DNA of 64,000 nt from Lutraria lutraria (GCA_964023205.1 OZ026843.1:3767029-3831028); one strand, 5' to 3'; shown: positions 23,036 through 34,940, numbered from the stretch's first letter. The notes: generated by a model from the sequence alone, not told the origin. Translations and numbers: made by a program.

Positions 23036-24597
23036 TTGAAGCGAACTTCACGAAAGACCTAAGAAATTTACTGGACAGTTGGTCTGGTAAACTGAAATTT
23101 TTACCAGACCGAACCAAAGTTTACAGGACCTGAATTAAAAAATTTAATGCGGACCCTTTCACTTCATTATTGCAACAAACAACAATACTGTAACTATGAT
23201 ACATATAAATTATTTCACTCTATTTTTATTTGATCAATCAGAATGAAAAACGAATTCACAGGGCCCTCACACTGGCCTGAAACAGTGGGGAAACACTTCT
23301 AACTTTTCACATTAACAAGCACAAAAAGTCAATCATATTTAAAAGTAATGCATCTTATGTTTTTGATATTATTTCATTCACTAACCTAATTCAAGAACTA
23401 GACACACGACAGCATAAAACTATTTTTGTTTCATTTCTACGTTTTTCGGTCAGATACGCGTCTCCATATTACTAAAACTGGAATCAGACTGTACGGCGAA
23501 CATTTATTCATGATTATAATGAGTTGTTTTGACTTTATCCTTATACATCGATAAGTAAAACGAAAGAAGAAATTCAGAAAATGATTCATTGGGTCATCTG
23601 GTTGATCACAAACAAACGCTAGCGTAAATGACATCACAATATTTACAAGTTAAAACTTCGTGGGAAACATCTTGCACTGGACATAGAGAAACTCGGGTCA
23701 CTGTCCGGTGAGAACAATGTTATCAGGCGAGGTGATATCGTCCAGGGTGGCAAGCATTTCACCTGAAATTTAGCGTTTAATTCCGCGGCTAGTGCGATTA
23801 TTACGGTCTCCCGGCAAATCACAAAAACAGTCAACATCCGCAGATAGATAGTTCACTACAATTGGGAAAAATAATAAAAAAAGCTCTCATGGATCAAAAA
23901 AATTAATTTCACATTTAAGAAATCATTTGTTAACAATTATCTACAACTCATAAGTAATGGTAGAATTGTTTTCTTACTGCTTGATCGGCATTATTTTCAT
24001 CCGTATAACTTCAATTATAATAAATTTACACGATTTTGCGGGAAATACATCGCGCACGGTTGAACAAAATGACGTCATTCTATGACGTTTTACACGATTC
24101 TCTAGTAAATCACATGTTGACGTTCCAAAGTTACTCCTATTTTTTTTCTTTGATGTAAGTTTAGTATTTTGTTAAGTTGCATAAATAAGCATTTCTTGAT
24201 GATTCTTTGTTTTTATTTATGATAATTTGTGTTCAGATACATTGTATACTATTTTTATATTTCTTATAATAAATTTCTTTGACAAAAAAACACTTGTTTT
24301 TTATAATTTAGCAAATAAAATGTTCCATTCATAATTTATGAAAGTAGTCCGTCTTTGTGGGCGGAGCCAAAAAGTGTTCTCAGGCTACTAGCAGCCTATT
24401 GACCTGAGAACACATAATGTTCTCAGGTCATGTGTTATCAGGCAGTTACTGTGGCAGTTGCATGATAAAAGAAAATAGGTAGTTCATTTATATGCCAGTG
24501 ACTTGTATGTTTACCGGACACTCGGTCTTGTAAACTGGCTACATCTTATCGGACCGTCCCAAAATTTACCGGACACGTCCGACGGCTTTCGCAATGT
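23036..24597. mobile_element. Insertion in S intron, with nested element
   Basis: The S phrase GTTGTCTGTGAAGGG is split here, and TGTCT appears at both junctions. The ends are loosely complementary (ACGAAAGACC on the left; the complement of the right end contains GCGAAAGCC), and GGTCTGGTAAA or ACCGGACAC words recur near both ends. The 23683-24467 element is nested in it. The minus-strand open stretches at 23437-23637 and 23643-23837 show no recognisable domain. Confidence 0.45.
23683..24467. mobile_element. Long form of the fold-back MITE, reverse orientation
   Basis: It starts ATAGAGAAACTCGGGTCAC and ends GGCAGTTGCATGATA, the reverse of the short copy at 6807-7081. It keeps the small hairpin (ACCTGAGAACA / TGTTCTCAGGT near 24400), here perfect. 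It has ~600 bp of interior that the short copy lacks, and only one arm of the large palindrome. Confidence 0.6.
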
Positions 24598-25280
24598 CTG
24601 GTGAAGGGTAGTTGTAGTAAATAGTTTTCTTGAATTTCAGAGGTACTTGAATTCTGGTAATTCTTTTGTAATTTAATCTGTGAGGATATATATTTGCGAC
24701 TCGATAAGATAACTTAACGAGACCAGGATATACAGTAGAAGCTTTCAATTTCAGGACGAAGAAGAAGCAAGAGACGAGTAGACCTCTCCATAGGTTGAGG
24801 CACTCTACAGTCCGTCCCCAGGTAAGTACTGTTTCTTTTATGCATTTTGTGCATTATTTCCTGAGCAGCTTCAGTGATGTTTGGACTATATGCTTCCTTC
24901 AAATGGAGTCCATTTGTCTGTGAAGGGTAGTTGTAGTAAATAGTTTTTTTGAATTTCAGAGGTACTTGAATTCTGGTAATTCTTTTGTAATTCTATCTGT
25001 GAGGATATATATTTGTGACTCGATAAGATATCTTAACGAGACCAGGATATACAGTAGAAGCTTTCAATTTCAGGACGAAGAAGAAGCAAGAGACGAGTAG
25101 ACCTCTCCATAGGTTGAGGCACTCTACAGTCCGTCCCCAGGTAAGTACTGTTTCTTTTATGCATTTTGTGCATTATTTCCTGAGCAGCTTCAGTGATGTT
25201 TGGACTATATGCTTCCTTCAAATGGAGACCAGTCTGTGAAGGGTAGTTGTAGTAAATAGTTTTCTTGAATTTCAATGGTA
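24598..25280 (+). repeat. S-module array 2 (two exon-like copies)
   Basis: Two nearly identical S modules with cores at 24755-24821 and 25074-25140, both 67 bp with TTTCAG acceptors and GTAAGT donors. The spacing is 319 bp. Their near identity indicates a recent tandem duplication. Confidence 0.75.
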
Positions 25281-25885
25281 CTGTAGAACGCTTTAATGTC
25301 GCGAGGTCAAACTTTCGCATTTTTTGTTAAAAAGCAGCTGTTTTCTTTATTCGCGTATTTATGAATTCGTGATGTCGTCAGGCAGGATTAAAGTGTGATC
25401 AAAGACAGGCTTACGTTGCTTTGATATTTGTGTGTCACGAGTGATCTGTTTGACATTAAAGTTGTGATGCAGTGTTTTATATCTAATTAAGTATAATAAC
25501 AATAGCTTGATAATAGTTTTGGATTGTTGTGGAAGATATGATCCACAAACGGTAGATAAGTGTGAAAAACTGTTACTATTATGTTCAAACGAAGTCCAAA
25601 ATTGTTCAACAAACGATAGTTTAGTAAAAGCAATATTATAAAAAAATAGATTACAAACATTAAAGGTATATGTTTATTGTTGAAATATATTGCTTTCATC
25701 AGATTAACTGAAATGATTAGTCTACGATAAAGTACTAGTATTGACTTATCAAAGTTGCGTATTTTCAGCATACCCATTTTCAAATATATAAAACTCAGCA
25801 ATTATTCACGACATTTATGAATTCGCGAGGTATTCGATTCGCGAATATTGGCGAAAATAAAACGCGATTAAAACCAGTTCTACAG
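25281..25885. mobile_element. TA-flanked MITE with CTGTAGAAC ends (605 bp)
   Basis: Its ends are CTGTAGAAC and GTTCTACAG, flanked by TA (25279-25280 and 25886-25887). The empty site TGGTACTTGAATTC is present in the sister S modules. Subterminal CGCGA words recur at both ends. TA duplication suggests a Tc1/mariner-class element. The 104-codon minus-strand open stretch inside (25487-25801) lacks a recognisable domain. Confidence 0.7.
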
Positions 25886-26089
25886 TACTTGAATTCTTGT
25901 GATTGTTCTGTAATTCTATCTGTGATGATATATATTTGCGACTTGATAAGATATCTTAACGAGACCAGGATATACAGTAGAAGCTTTCAATTTCAGGACG
26001 AAGAAGAAGCAAGAGTCGAGTAGACCTGTCCATAGGTTGAGGCACTCTACTGTCCGTCCCCAGGTACTGTTTATTTTATGCATTTTGTG
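25886..26089 (+). repeat. S module (exon-like 25997-26063)
   Basis: A 67-bp core with TTTCAG acceptor and GTACTG donor, most like the copy at 547-613. The module is split downstream by the hAT-like element at 26090. Confidence 0.7.
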
Positions 26090-27342
26090 TAGGGCTGTCC
26101 CGATACGGTCGTGTACCGGTTCGTACAGTTACAGTGCTGAACGATATGCGTATCGTATCGGAAGGTCCCGTATCGGCCGTATCGCAGTTTTTGCTTTTAC
26201 ATTAAAAACTCCTAGAATTAAGAACAAATGAACTAGATTTACAAATTTACTCTCAATTAATCGTCGATAAAGCTTCGGGATTCCATCATAAACAGGCTGC
26301 AGCGTGAGGTAAAGCTAGACCATGTATTCAGATTTTGCCAAGTTGATAATGACTTATAAATTTCATTAATCTATTAAACAATATTTTAGATTTTTTATTT
26401 AGCAAATGGGGAATAATTTTTCTAATTTTCCGAAAAATAGATCCGACATTTAAATTTTTAAACACATGTACGAATATTCATCCAGCTTCACCCTTAAAGT
26501 GTGTAAACATTGTCGTCGTCTGCAATAACAATCTATTGAAAAATGACAGAGGCACCATGTAACTTTAAAACGCCACAAAGTAATTTTACATAAAAACTAT
26601 GGCAGCATTTTGGTTTTCCGATTGATGAAACAAAGAAGCACATAGCTATCTGTAAGAAGTGACACCAAGTGTAGTGGTGGGACTAGCAACGCTAGAACAC
26701 ATATATGTCTCATCATCACCTTTACAACATTAAATCAACTAACAATTTCGTACATTTATTCCTCGGTACACTTTGTTAATATTATGTTCTATATTGCTCT
26801 TATTGTCATGTAACAATATATCAATTGAGTAAAATAAAAGTTTGAAGTCATCATAACATCCAAGTTGAAAGTTTCAAATCATCAATTTAGTATTGTTAAC
26901 CAATGATCTGATCTGATTCTTTAAGCAACTTTATCTGGCTGTAAGTCGAGTAAATTTAACAATTATTATGCCTAGTTTCTCATGATTCTCGGTATATAGG
27001 AATTTTGTATCAATCTAATTTTCTGGTACTGACCGTGTTTTATGGCATTGCGAGTAATGGGGGAAATTTAAAAAAAAAAAGAAATGTAATTTCACTATGA
27101 TTTAATTCAAGTTCCAAGGTGAGTTTTGGTGCTTAACAATTATAGCAATTAATAAATTTCAACGGTTAACTATGACTTTCTAGCACCAAACAAGTTTGCA
27201 GAGTTAAAAAAAACCCACTAATATTACAACGTTTTTCAATACTTTGAAATACTCTTAATATTGTATCGTAGATATCGCATATCGCTAGTACCGAATCGCA
27301 ATACGTATCGTATCGGCTGAGATCTGTATCGGGACAGCCCTA
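26090..27342. mobile_element. Non-autonomous hAT-like element (1253 bp), copy 2
   Basis: Same family as 21915-22802, with end TAGGGCTGTCCCGATAC and its complement. It is flanked by ATTTTGTG (26082-26089) and ATTTTTTG (27343-27350), an 8-bp duplication with one mismatch. It has ~365 bp more interior than copy 1, so copy 1 may be a deletion derivative. No transposase frame is visible. Confidence 0.75.
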
Positions 27343-27780
27343 ATTTTTTGTGCATTATTTCCTGAGCAGCTTCAGTGATGTTTGGACTATATGCTTCCTT
27401 AAAATGGTGTCCTGTTGTCTGTGAAGGGTAGTTGTAGTAAATAGTTTTCTTGAATTTCAGTGGTACTTGAATTCTTGTGATTGTTCTGTAATTCTATCTG
27501 TGATGATATATATTTGCGACTTGATAAGATAACTTAAGGAGACCAGGATATACAGTAGAAGCTTTCAATTTCAGGACGAAGAAGAAGCAAGAGTCGAGTA
27601 GACCTGTCCCAGACCACTATGCCGTGTCTACAGGTCAAAGCACTCTACAGTCCACCCCGGGTAAGTGTTGTTTATTTTGTGCATTATTTTCTGAGCAGCT
27701 TCAGTGATGTTTTTCCTATGTGCCATCTAGAAATGGAGTTTAGTTGTCTGTGATGGCAACACTAGAATTTATGTCTAGGA
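27343..27780 (+). repeat. S module with 86-bp exon-like core
   Basis: Core at 27575-27660, TTTCAG acceptor, GTAAGT donor. It matches the 859-944 core in length and sequence, and both are the last S copy before an L array. The frame homologous to the signal-peptide-like exon reads RRRSKSRVDLSQ and later MPCLQVKALYSPPR, without the hydrophobic core. Confidence 0.7.
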
Positions 27781-30700
27781 TACACAGTCAAATATATGTT
27801 AGTGGCCACCTTCGACAATAGGTCACCCTGTGAATAAAGACCAGTGTTTTGAAATTCCTTATTGATTATTTAGAACATGGGTGACATAGATATAGGCTAC
27901 CTGTCGGTAAAGTTCACAATATGTCTTTCTCAAGGGTGGTCTTTGTAGACAGGTTTAACAGTAAATGATGTGTAAGAGTGTTTCAGATTTGCACCTAAGT
28001 ATCTATATTGTAATATTACTTGTATTTACAATATTGCATTGCTAGGAATTTCCTGGTCTGGAGATTAATTTACTTTGTATTAATTTCAGGTTTGTTTGTG
28101 GACTTTCTATAGGGGCTGAGTTTCTCCAGCGATCACTTCTTGTGTTGGGTGATTATATCAGTAACTGTTATACTTGCAACACAGAGACAACTTTGCCTAA
28201 CTGGGATGTGCAGTGTACATTTATGATTGTGGGTGGAAAAAGAGGTCCAAACCTGACCTAGCCTCAGCAACCCAGGTTGACTTGGAAGTTTGGCACCCAC
28301 TGGAGTAGACATGGTTGAAGCAACACGTCAGGCTTTGATGCAGTCGACGCAGATATGTCCTGTCCAAACGGTAAGTTTGTGGTTTTGATTCTAGCCATTT
28401 GTTTCTTTTGATGTATTGTTGACTCAGTTTACAGGCAAACCTGTGTAGTGGCCATCTTAACAATAGGTCACCCTGTGAATAAATTCCATCATTGATTACT
28501 TAGAACAAGATGACCTCTAAATAAAGACCACCTGTCATTAAAGGCCATAATATGTATTTCTCAAGGGTGGTCTTTGTAGACAGGTTTAACAGTAATGATC
28601 TGTAATAGTGTTTCAGTTTTGCATCTAAGTATCGGTATTGTAATATTTCTTGTATTTACAGAATTGCATTGCTAGAAATTTCCTGGGTCTGAAAATTAAT
28701 TTACTTTGTATTAATTTCAGGTTTGTTTGTGGACTTTCTATAGAGGCGGAGTTTCTCCAGCGATCGCTTCCTGTATTATGTGATGATATCAGTTATGATA
28801 CTTGCAACATAAGAGACAACTTTGCCTGACACAAATGTGCAGTGTACACTGTTGGTTTCGTATGGAAGAGGTCCAAACCTGACCTAACCTCAGCAACCCA
28901 CGTTGTCTTGGAAGTTTGGCGCACACCGGAGTAGACATGGTTGAAGCAACACGTCAGGCTTTGACGCAGTCGACGCAGATATGTCCTGTCCAAACGGTAA
29001 GTTTGCGGTTTTGATTCTAGCCATTTGTTTCTTTTGATGTATTGTTGACTCAGTTTACAGGCAAACCTGTGTAGTGGCCATCTTCAACTATAGCTCACCC
29101 TGTGAATAAATTCCATCATTGATTACTTAGAACAAGATGACCTCTAAATAAAGGCCACCTGTCATTAAAGGCCATAATATGTATTTCTCAAGGGTGGTCT
29201 TTGTAGACAGGTTTAACAGTAAATGATTTCTAATAGTGTTTCAGTTTTGCATCTAAGTATCGGTATTGTAATATTTCTTGTATTTACAATATTGCATTGC
29301 TAGAAATTTCCTGGGTCTGAAAATTAATTTACTTTGTATTAATTTCAGGTTTGTTTGTGGACTTTCTATAGAGGCGGAGTTTCTCCAGCGATCGCTTCCT
29401 GTGTTATGTGATGATATCAGTTATGATACTTGCAACATAAGAGACAACTTTGCCCGACACAGATGTGCAGTGTACACTGTTGGTTTCGTATGGAAGAGGT
29501 CGAAACCTGACCTAACCTCAGCAACTTATGTTGACTTGGAAGTTAGGCCCCCACCGGAGTAGACATGGTTGAAGCAACATGTCAGGCTTCGACACAGTCG
29601 TCGCAGGTCCACCCATCCCAAACAGTAGGTCTTTTTTATTCTAGCCATTTGTTTCTATTGATGAATTGTTGACACAGTTTACAGTCAAACCTGTGTTAGA
29701 TGCTACCTTCGATGATAGGTCACCCTGTGAATAATGGCCAGTGTTTTAAAATTCCTTATTGATTATTCAGAACTAGATGCCCTCTAAATAACGGCCACCC
29801 GTCAGTAAAGGCCACAATTTGTCTTTCTCAAGGGTGATCTTTGTAGACAGGTTTAACAGTAAATGATCTGTAAACATCGTTTGGTTTTGCATCTAAGTGT
29901 CCGTATTGTAATATTTCTTGTATTTACAATATTGCATTGCTAGAAATTTTCGTGGTCTAGGAATTAATGCACCTTGTATTAATTTCAGGTTTGTTTGTGG
30001 ACTTTCTATAGGGGCGGAGTTTCTCCAGCGATCACTTCCTGTGTTGGGTGATTATATCAGTAACTGTTATGATACTTGCAACATAGAGACAACTTTGCCT
30101 AACCCGGATGTGCAGTGTACATTTATGATTTCGGATGGAAGAAGTGGTCCAAACCTGACCTAGCCTCAGCAACCCAGGTTGACTTGGAAGTTTGGCGTCC
30201 ACCGGAATAGACTTGGTTGAAGCAACACGTCAGGCTTCGATGCAGTCGACGCAGATATTTCCTGCCCAAACGGTAAGTTTGCGGTTTTGATTCTAGCCAT
30301 TAGTTTCTTTTGATGTATTGTTGACTCAGTTTACAGGCAAACCTGTGTAGTGGCCATCTTCAACAATAGGTCACCCTGTGAATAAAGTCCATCATTGATT
30401 ACTTAGAACAAGATGCCCTCTAAATAAAGGCCACCTGTCAATAAAGGTCACAAGTCTTTCTCAAGGGTGGACTTTGTAGGCAGGTTTAACAGTAATGATC
30501 TGTAATAGCGTTTCAGATTTGCACCTAAGTATCCGTATTGTAATATTTCTTGTATTTACAATATTACATTGCTGGAAATTTCCTGTGTCTGGGAATTCAT
30601 GCACTTTGTATTAATTTCAGGTTTGTTTGTGGTCTGCATATAGAGGTGGAGTTTCTACAGCAATTGCTTCCTGTGTTGGGTGATTATATCAGTTATGATA

Positions 30701-31037
30701 CTTGCAACCTCAGAGACAACATTGCCCGACTCAGATATGCAGTGTACACTGTCGGTTTCGGATGGAAGATGTCCAAACCTGACCTTGCCTAAGCAACCAA
30801 GGTTGACTTGAAAGTTTGGCACCCACCGAAGTAGACATGGTTGAAGCAACACGTCAGGCTTCGACGCAGTTGGCGCAGATTGCCCTATCCAAATGGTAAG
30901 TTTGTGGTTTTTATTCTCGCCATTTGTTTCTTTGAAAAAATGCTGACTTAGTTTACAGTCAAACCTGTGTTAGTGACCATTTTCGATAATAGGTCACCCT
31001 TTGAATAATGACCAGTGTTTTAAAAGTCCTCATTGAT
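27781..31037 (+). repeat. L-module array 4 (five exon-like copies)
   Basis: Cores lie at 28090-28370, 28721-28996, 29349-29624, 29989-30272 and 30621-30895. Acceptors are all TTTCAG. Donors are GTAAGT except GTAGGT at 29625. The last three match, in order, the trio at 10362-11914. The 29349 core is open for ~70 codons (cysteines in FVCG, SYDTCN, HRCAVY). The others stop earlier or shift frame. The array is broken downstream by a TA-flanked element inserted in its MITE. Confidence 0.75.
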
Positions 31038-31039
31038 TA

Positions 31040-33362
31040 CAGTTGAATCGCGATAGTCCGAAATGGGATGGTTAAAAAATGCGATAGTTCCAAATCGTTC
31101 CGTCAGTCCCGGCAAATTTCCTTCTATTTTCAGTATAGATTTGATGCGATAGTTCGAAATGAAATTGAAGTCCCCAGATACGTTTTTACACTACAATAAG
31201 ATGCGAAAGTTTGATGTGACTGTATGCTGTTTTTAATACCTATTCAATTTATTCAATAGTTAACTGATTTTATTTGTCTACCACTTTGACACGTGTCATT
31301 GTTAAAAAGAAATCATTTGGCCATAAAACTGTGAAAATCTGAATCATAATTAGCGTATAAACTAATAAGCGTTTAAAAGTTTGACTTCAAAAGTTACAAG
31401 ACTTAGTCAAGTTAGTGTGTATTTTGTAATTGTTTACTGTACCATTCTGATTTGTGTAAAGGTCACACTTGTGCATCAGACGCAGGTCAAACATCCGCGA
31501 AAGTCTAGGGAAAATATTTTCATGTGTAAAACACATACCGTATATACTCGACTATAAGGCGCATGCGCTTATAAGACGCACCTATGGAATGGACGAGCAA
31601 TCTGGGGTATTTAGCATTGACCCTTCTATAAGACGCTGTCGAATTTTGAGATCGAGCGAGGATAGTTAAAAGTTCCAGAGGGAGTTAATCTTCTGACATA
31701 AACTGATTAAAATCAAACAATAACAGCAAATTATTGCTTTATTTCAAAGCAGAAATTGCATCGCTCCCGACCGTCGTTTAAAACAGGCTGTTAATTAATA
31801 TATATCCCATAATGCACAGTAAGAGAATCTGTTATTCTGAAATGCCCCCAGGTAATGTTAATTCAAATGTTTAACCTATTGCAATCAGCAACGATTATGT
31901 CATACAGACTGTGCTTTTGATAAGTTCAGATATAAAAGGTGCTAATTTCACTGGATACAAAAGAAATTAACACACACACAAACAAAACAATGTGTCAAAC
32001 TTGCTAAACCACGACCAAAGAAAACAAAAGCCATCAAGATGTGCATTACCTCAAATAGAACTCTTAATGATTTACTAATACAACTTCTTTGTCACTGATA
32101 AGTGATAACATCTGTATTAATCTCGTACCTTACTAAATAATCCAGTAACAAATTATTTACACAGAAAATATCCGTAATTGTGTGTCACATTTAAATTCAA
32201 TTTATGTGAGTAAAATATTCACCAGAGAGCAAGAAACTGATCATTTGATTGACGGGTTGCATCATTTATGACGTCAGTTACATTAACCTTAAACCTAAGC
32301 ATATTTCAACACCGCTAAAAATAGAAAATCAATATAGTTACAAGTCTGGGAGTGTGGGAAAATATGTGCGGACTTTAAACCTCTGGGTCTAAGTGATAAA
32401 ACATTTTTTTTGGTCATAAGTTGAGCTGAATTTGTGACCTAATTACTATAGAACTTTAGAAATAAGGATGATTTAATCGATCAAAGGCGGTGAATTGTTC
32501 ATAAGTCGTAAAAGAAAAAGTGTCAAGGAAAATTTTGTTACATCAAAGGATGCCGACATTTTACACGATTAACTCGTTCTTAATTATGAAATAATTCATC
32601 TAAGGGTGAAGGAACCTGTTAGATAAGATAAGAACAGAAAGTTATTAATGCTGACAACATATTATACGGTAGGTAATGTTTTTGTTTTTTTTGCTAAACT
32701 GTTGGACAAATAGTGGGTGGGGGTGCCTCGCCGAAAACGCAATCTACGGTCGATAAAATGAAATATTCTGTCAAAAGTATAAGACTTTGGAAAAAATATT
32801 TTATCTCTCCAGTGTGACTCGCTTGTAAGACGCACCCCCCTCGTCAAGTTTGATAATTGAGTCTCAATAATGCGTCTTATAGTTGAGCATATACGGTAAA
32901 CATTTTTAGCAAAGATATATGACCAAAGAAATATTTTCATGTGTAAGACACATAAACATTTTAAGCAAAGATATATGACCAAAGAAATAACGAGAAAATG
33001 AAAGATATCAGCGCAATTTTGTTTGTTTTGTGCTAAGTAATCTGGGAAAAGTACGGAACCATATTGTTTTTTAGATAAACTTTATAAAAGATTTATTTTC
33101 CTTGTCTATTTAGCTACCATTTGCAAAGCTTGTCTCCCGTAAACAATTGTTCAGATTTTGACCGTTTTCAGCCGCGGAAAATTCGGTTCGAACAGAAACA
33201 TAATGAAAACGTGTAGAAATCACGCTTCAACGGGCGGGGTCATCGACTTTTTTGTCATAAACAAAATATGCGAAAGTTCGAAAAGTGCGATAGTTCGAAA
33301 AGTGCGATAGTTCGAAATTTTCAGACGTTCCCGTGGCATTTTGAATTATCGCGATTCAACTG
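31040..33362. mobile_element. TA-flanked element with GAATCGCGATA ends (2.3 kb)
   Basis: The left end is CAGTTGAATCGCGATAGTCC and the complement of the right end is CAGTTGAATCGCGATAATTC. TA flanks both sides (31038-31039 and 33363-33364). Removing it restores the phrase TTGATTATTTAGAAC found in every sister L intron, which proves the junctions. GCGATAGTTCGAAA words repeat near both ends. A second element (31538-32896) is nested in it. No transposase frame is visible. Confidence 0.8.
31538..32896. mobile_element. Nested TA-flanked element with ATAAGACGCA ends (1.36 kb)
   Basis: The left end is CCGTATATACTCGACTATAA and the complement of the right end is CCGTATATGCTCAACTATAA. TATAAGACGCACC-type words follow inside both ends. 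TA flanks it (31536-31537 and 32897-32898). A ~58-bp tandem duplication just to the right gives the empty-site sequence. The interior at 32222-32345 is related, in reverse, to 18355-18480. A 106-codon minus-strand open stretch (32662-32982) crosses the right end and looks fortuitous. Confidence 0.75.
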
Positions 33363-33364
33363 TA

Positions 33365-33546
33365 TTTAGAACAAGATGACCTCTAAATAAAGGTCACCTG
33401 TCAGTAAAGGCCACAATATGCCTTTCTCAAGGGTGGATTTTGTAGACAGGTTTTTCAGTAAATGATCTGTATAAGCATTTTGGATTTGCATCTAAGTATC
33501 CGTATTGTAATATTTCTTGTATTTACATTGCTAGAAATTTCCTGGG
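33365..33546 (+). repeat. L-intron remainder before block C
   Basis: The rest of the L-intron MITE and pre-exon segment up to CCTGGGTCTGG. It continues the sequence interrupted at 31037, then switches into block C. Confidence 0.65.
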
Positions 33547-34065
33547 TCTGGCCAAAGTTGGTAATAAACTCTTACCTCCACTTCCTGTTCACTGTAAAAG
33601 CACATCTGACTTCGAAATTATGTATAATGAAAGAGTAACTTGGTATTCGTTAAGGTTAAGTGTCTGCCTAAACTGGTATGGGTCCTGGGTTGAAAGAATT
33701 ATTGAAACGCCCCAAATTCAGTCAAAGGGGTTGTTTATTATTCTCTTTCAGGGCTTTTTTTTCACAGGTAGAGGGATTTTCCATAAATTTGGGGGGAAAT
33801 AACACATGGTTTTTGTAAAAGGGGGAAGAAAAAACTTTTTTGGGAAAACTGCAAGACTTGAAGAATTGTCCTGAGAAGACTCCTGTTAACGGCCCCTTAT
33901 GTAGAAGGGGAAAAAAGCTCTGTGTTTAGATAATAATTCATTTGTGTTGAAGTTGTTTTTAATAAATATGTATTATGCAAACCCATCTTGCAAATAATAA
34001 ATTAATTTCATGAGATCTGAGTCCATTCCGTACTTTATATCTATGTCTGTGTCTTTTGACTTAGC

Positions 34066-34940
34066 TGTCAGCAGGGGCTATGGCCTCCTCTGTCAGCAGG
34101 GGCTTTGGTCTCCTCTGTCAGCAGGGGCTTTGGTCTCCTCTGTCAGCAGGGGCTATGGTCTCCTCTGTCAGCAGGGGCTTTGGTCTCCTCTGTCAGCAGG
34201 GGCTTTGGTCTCCTCTGTCAGCAGGGGCTATGGCCTCCTCTGTCAGCAGGGGCTTTGGTCTCCTCTGTCAGCAGGGGCTTTGGTCTCCTCTGTCAGCAGG
34301 GGCTATGGCCTCCTCTGTCAGCAGGGGCTTTGGTCTCCTCTGTCAGCAGGGGCTATGGTCTCCTCTGTCAGCAGGGGCTTTGGTATCCTCTGTCAGCAGG
34401 GGCTATGGTCTCCTCTGTCAGCAGGGGCTTTGGTCTCCTCTGTCAGCAGGGGCTATGGTCTCCTCTGTCAGCAGGGGCTTTGGTCTCCTCTGTCAGCAGG
34501 GGCTTTGGTCTCCTCTGTCAGCAGGGGCTTTGGTCTCCTCTGTCAGCAGGGGCTTTGGTCTCCTCTGTCAGCAGGGGCTTTGGTCTCCTCTGTCAGCAGG
34601 GGCTTTGGTCTCCTCTGTCAGCAGGGGCTTTGGCCTCCTCTGTCAGCAGGGGCTTTGGTCTCCTCTGTCAGCAGGGGCTTTGGTCTCCTCTGTCAGCAGG
34701 GGCTTTGGTCTCCTCTGTCAGCAGGGGCTTTGGTCTCCTCTGTCAGCAGGGGCTTTGGTCTCCTCTGTCAGCAGGGGCTTTGGTCTCCTCTGTCAGCAGG
34801 GGCTTTGGCCTCCTCTGTCAGCAGGGGCTTTGGTCTCCTCTGTCAGCAGGGGCTTTGGTCTCCTCTGTCAGCAGGGGCTTTGGTCTCCTCTGTCAGCAGG
34901 GGCTTTGGTCTCCTCTGTCAGCAGGGGCTTTGGTCTCCTC
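34066..34940 (+). repeat. 25-bp minisatellite, 35 units
   Basis: Exactly 35 units of the block B repeat. Most carry T at position 19, unlike block B, where C dominates. The A variant at position 15 occurs at units 1, 4, 7, 10, 12, 14 and 16 and never after, so the first part shows three-unit and then two-unit super-repeats. The 3' half is nearly uniform. Unit 13 has a private GGTATCC. All three forward frames are open for the same reason as in block B. Confidence 0.95.

Noticed and set aside
1247..30792. L-core open frames that begin upstream in the intron (TTGTATTTACAATATTG region) taken as independent genes
   Set aside because: They have no good ATG start and pass straight through a well-conserved acceptor. 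I treat the cores as exon-like units instead.
2040..30852. Recurrent 60-90 codon minus-strand open stretches over the L cores
   Set aside because: They use different frames in different copies and are shadows of the duplicated + strand sequence.
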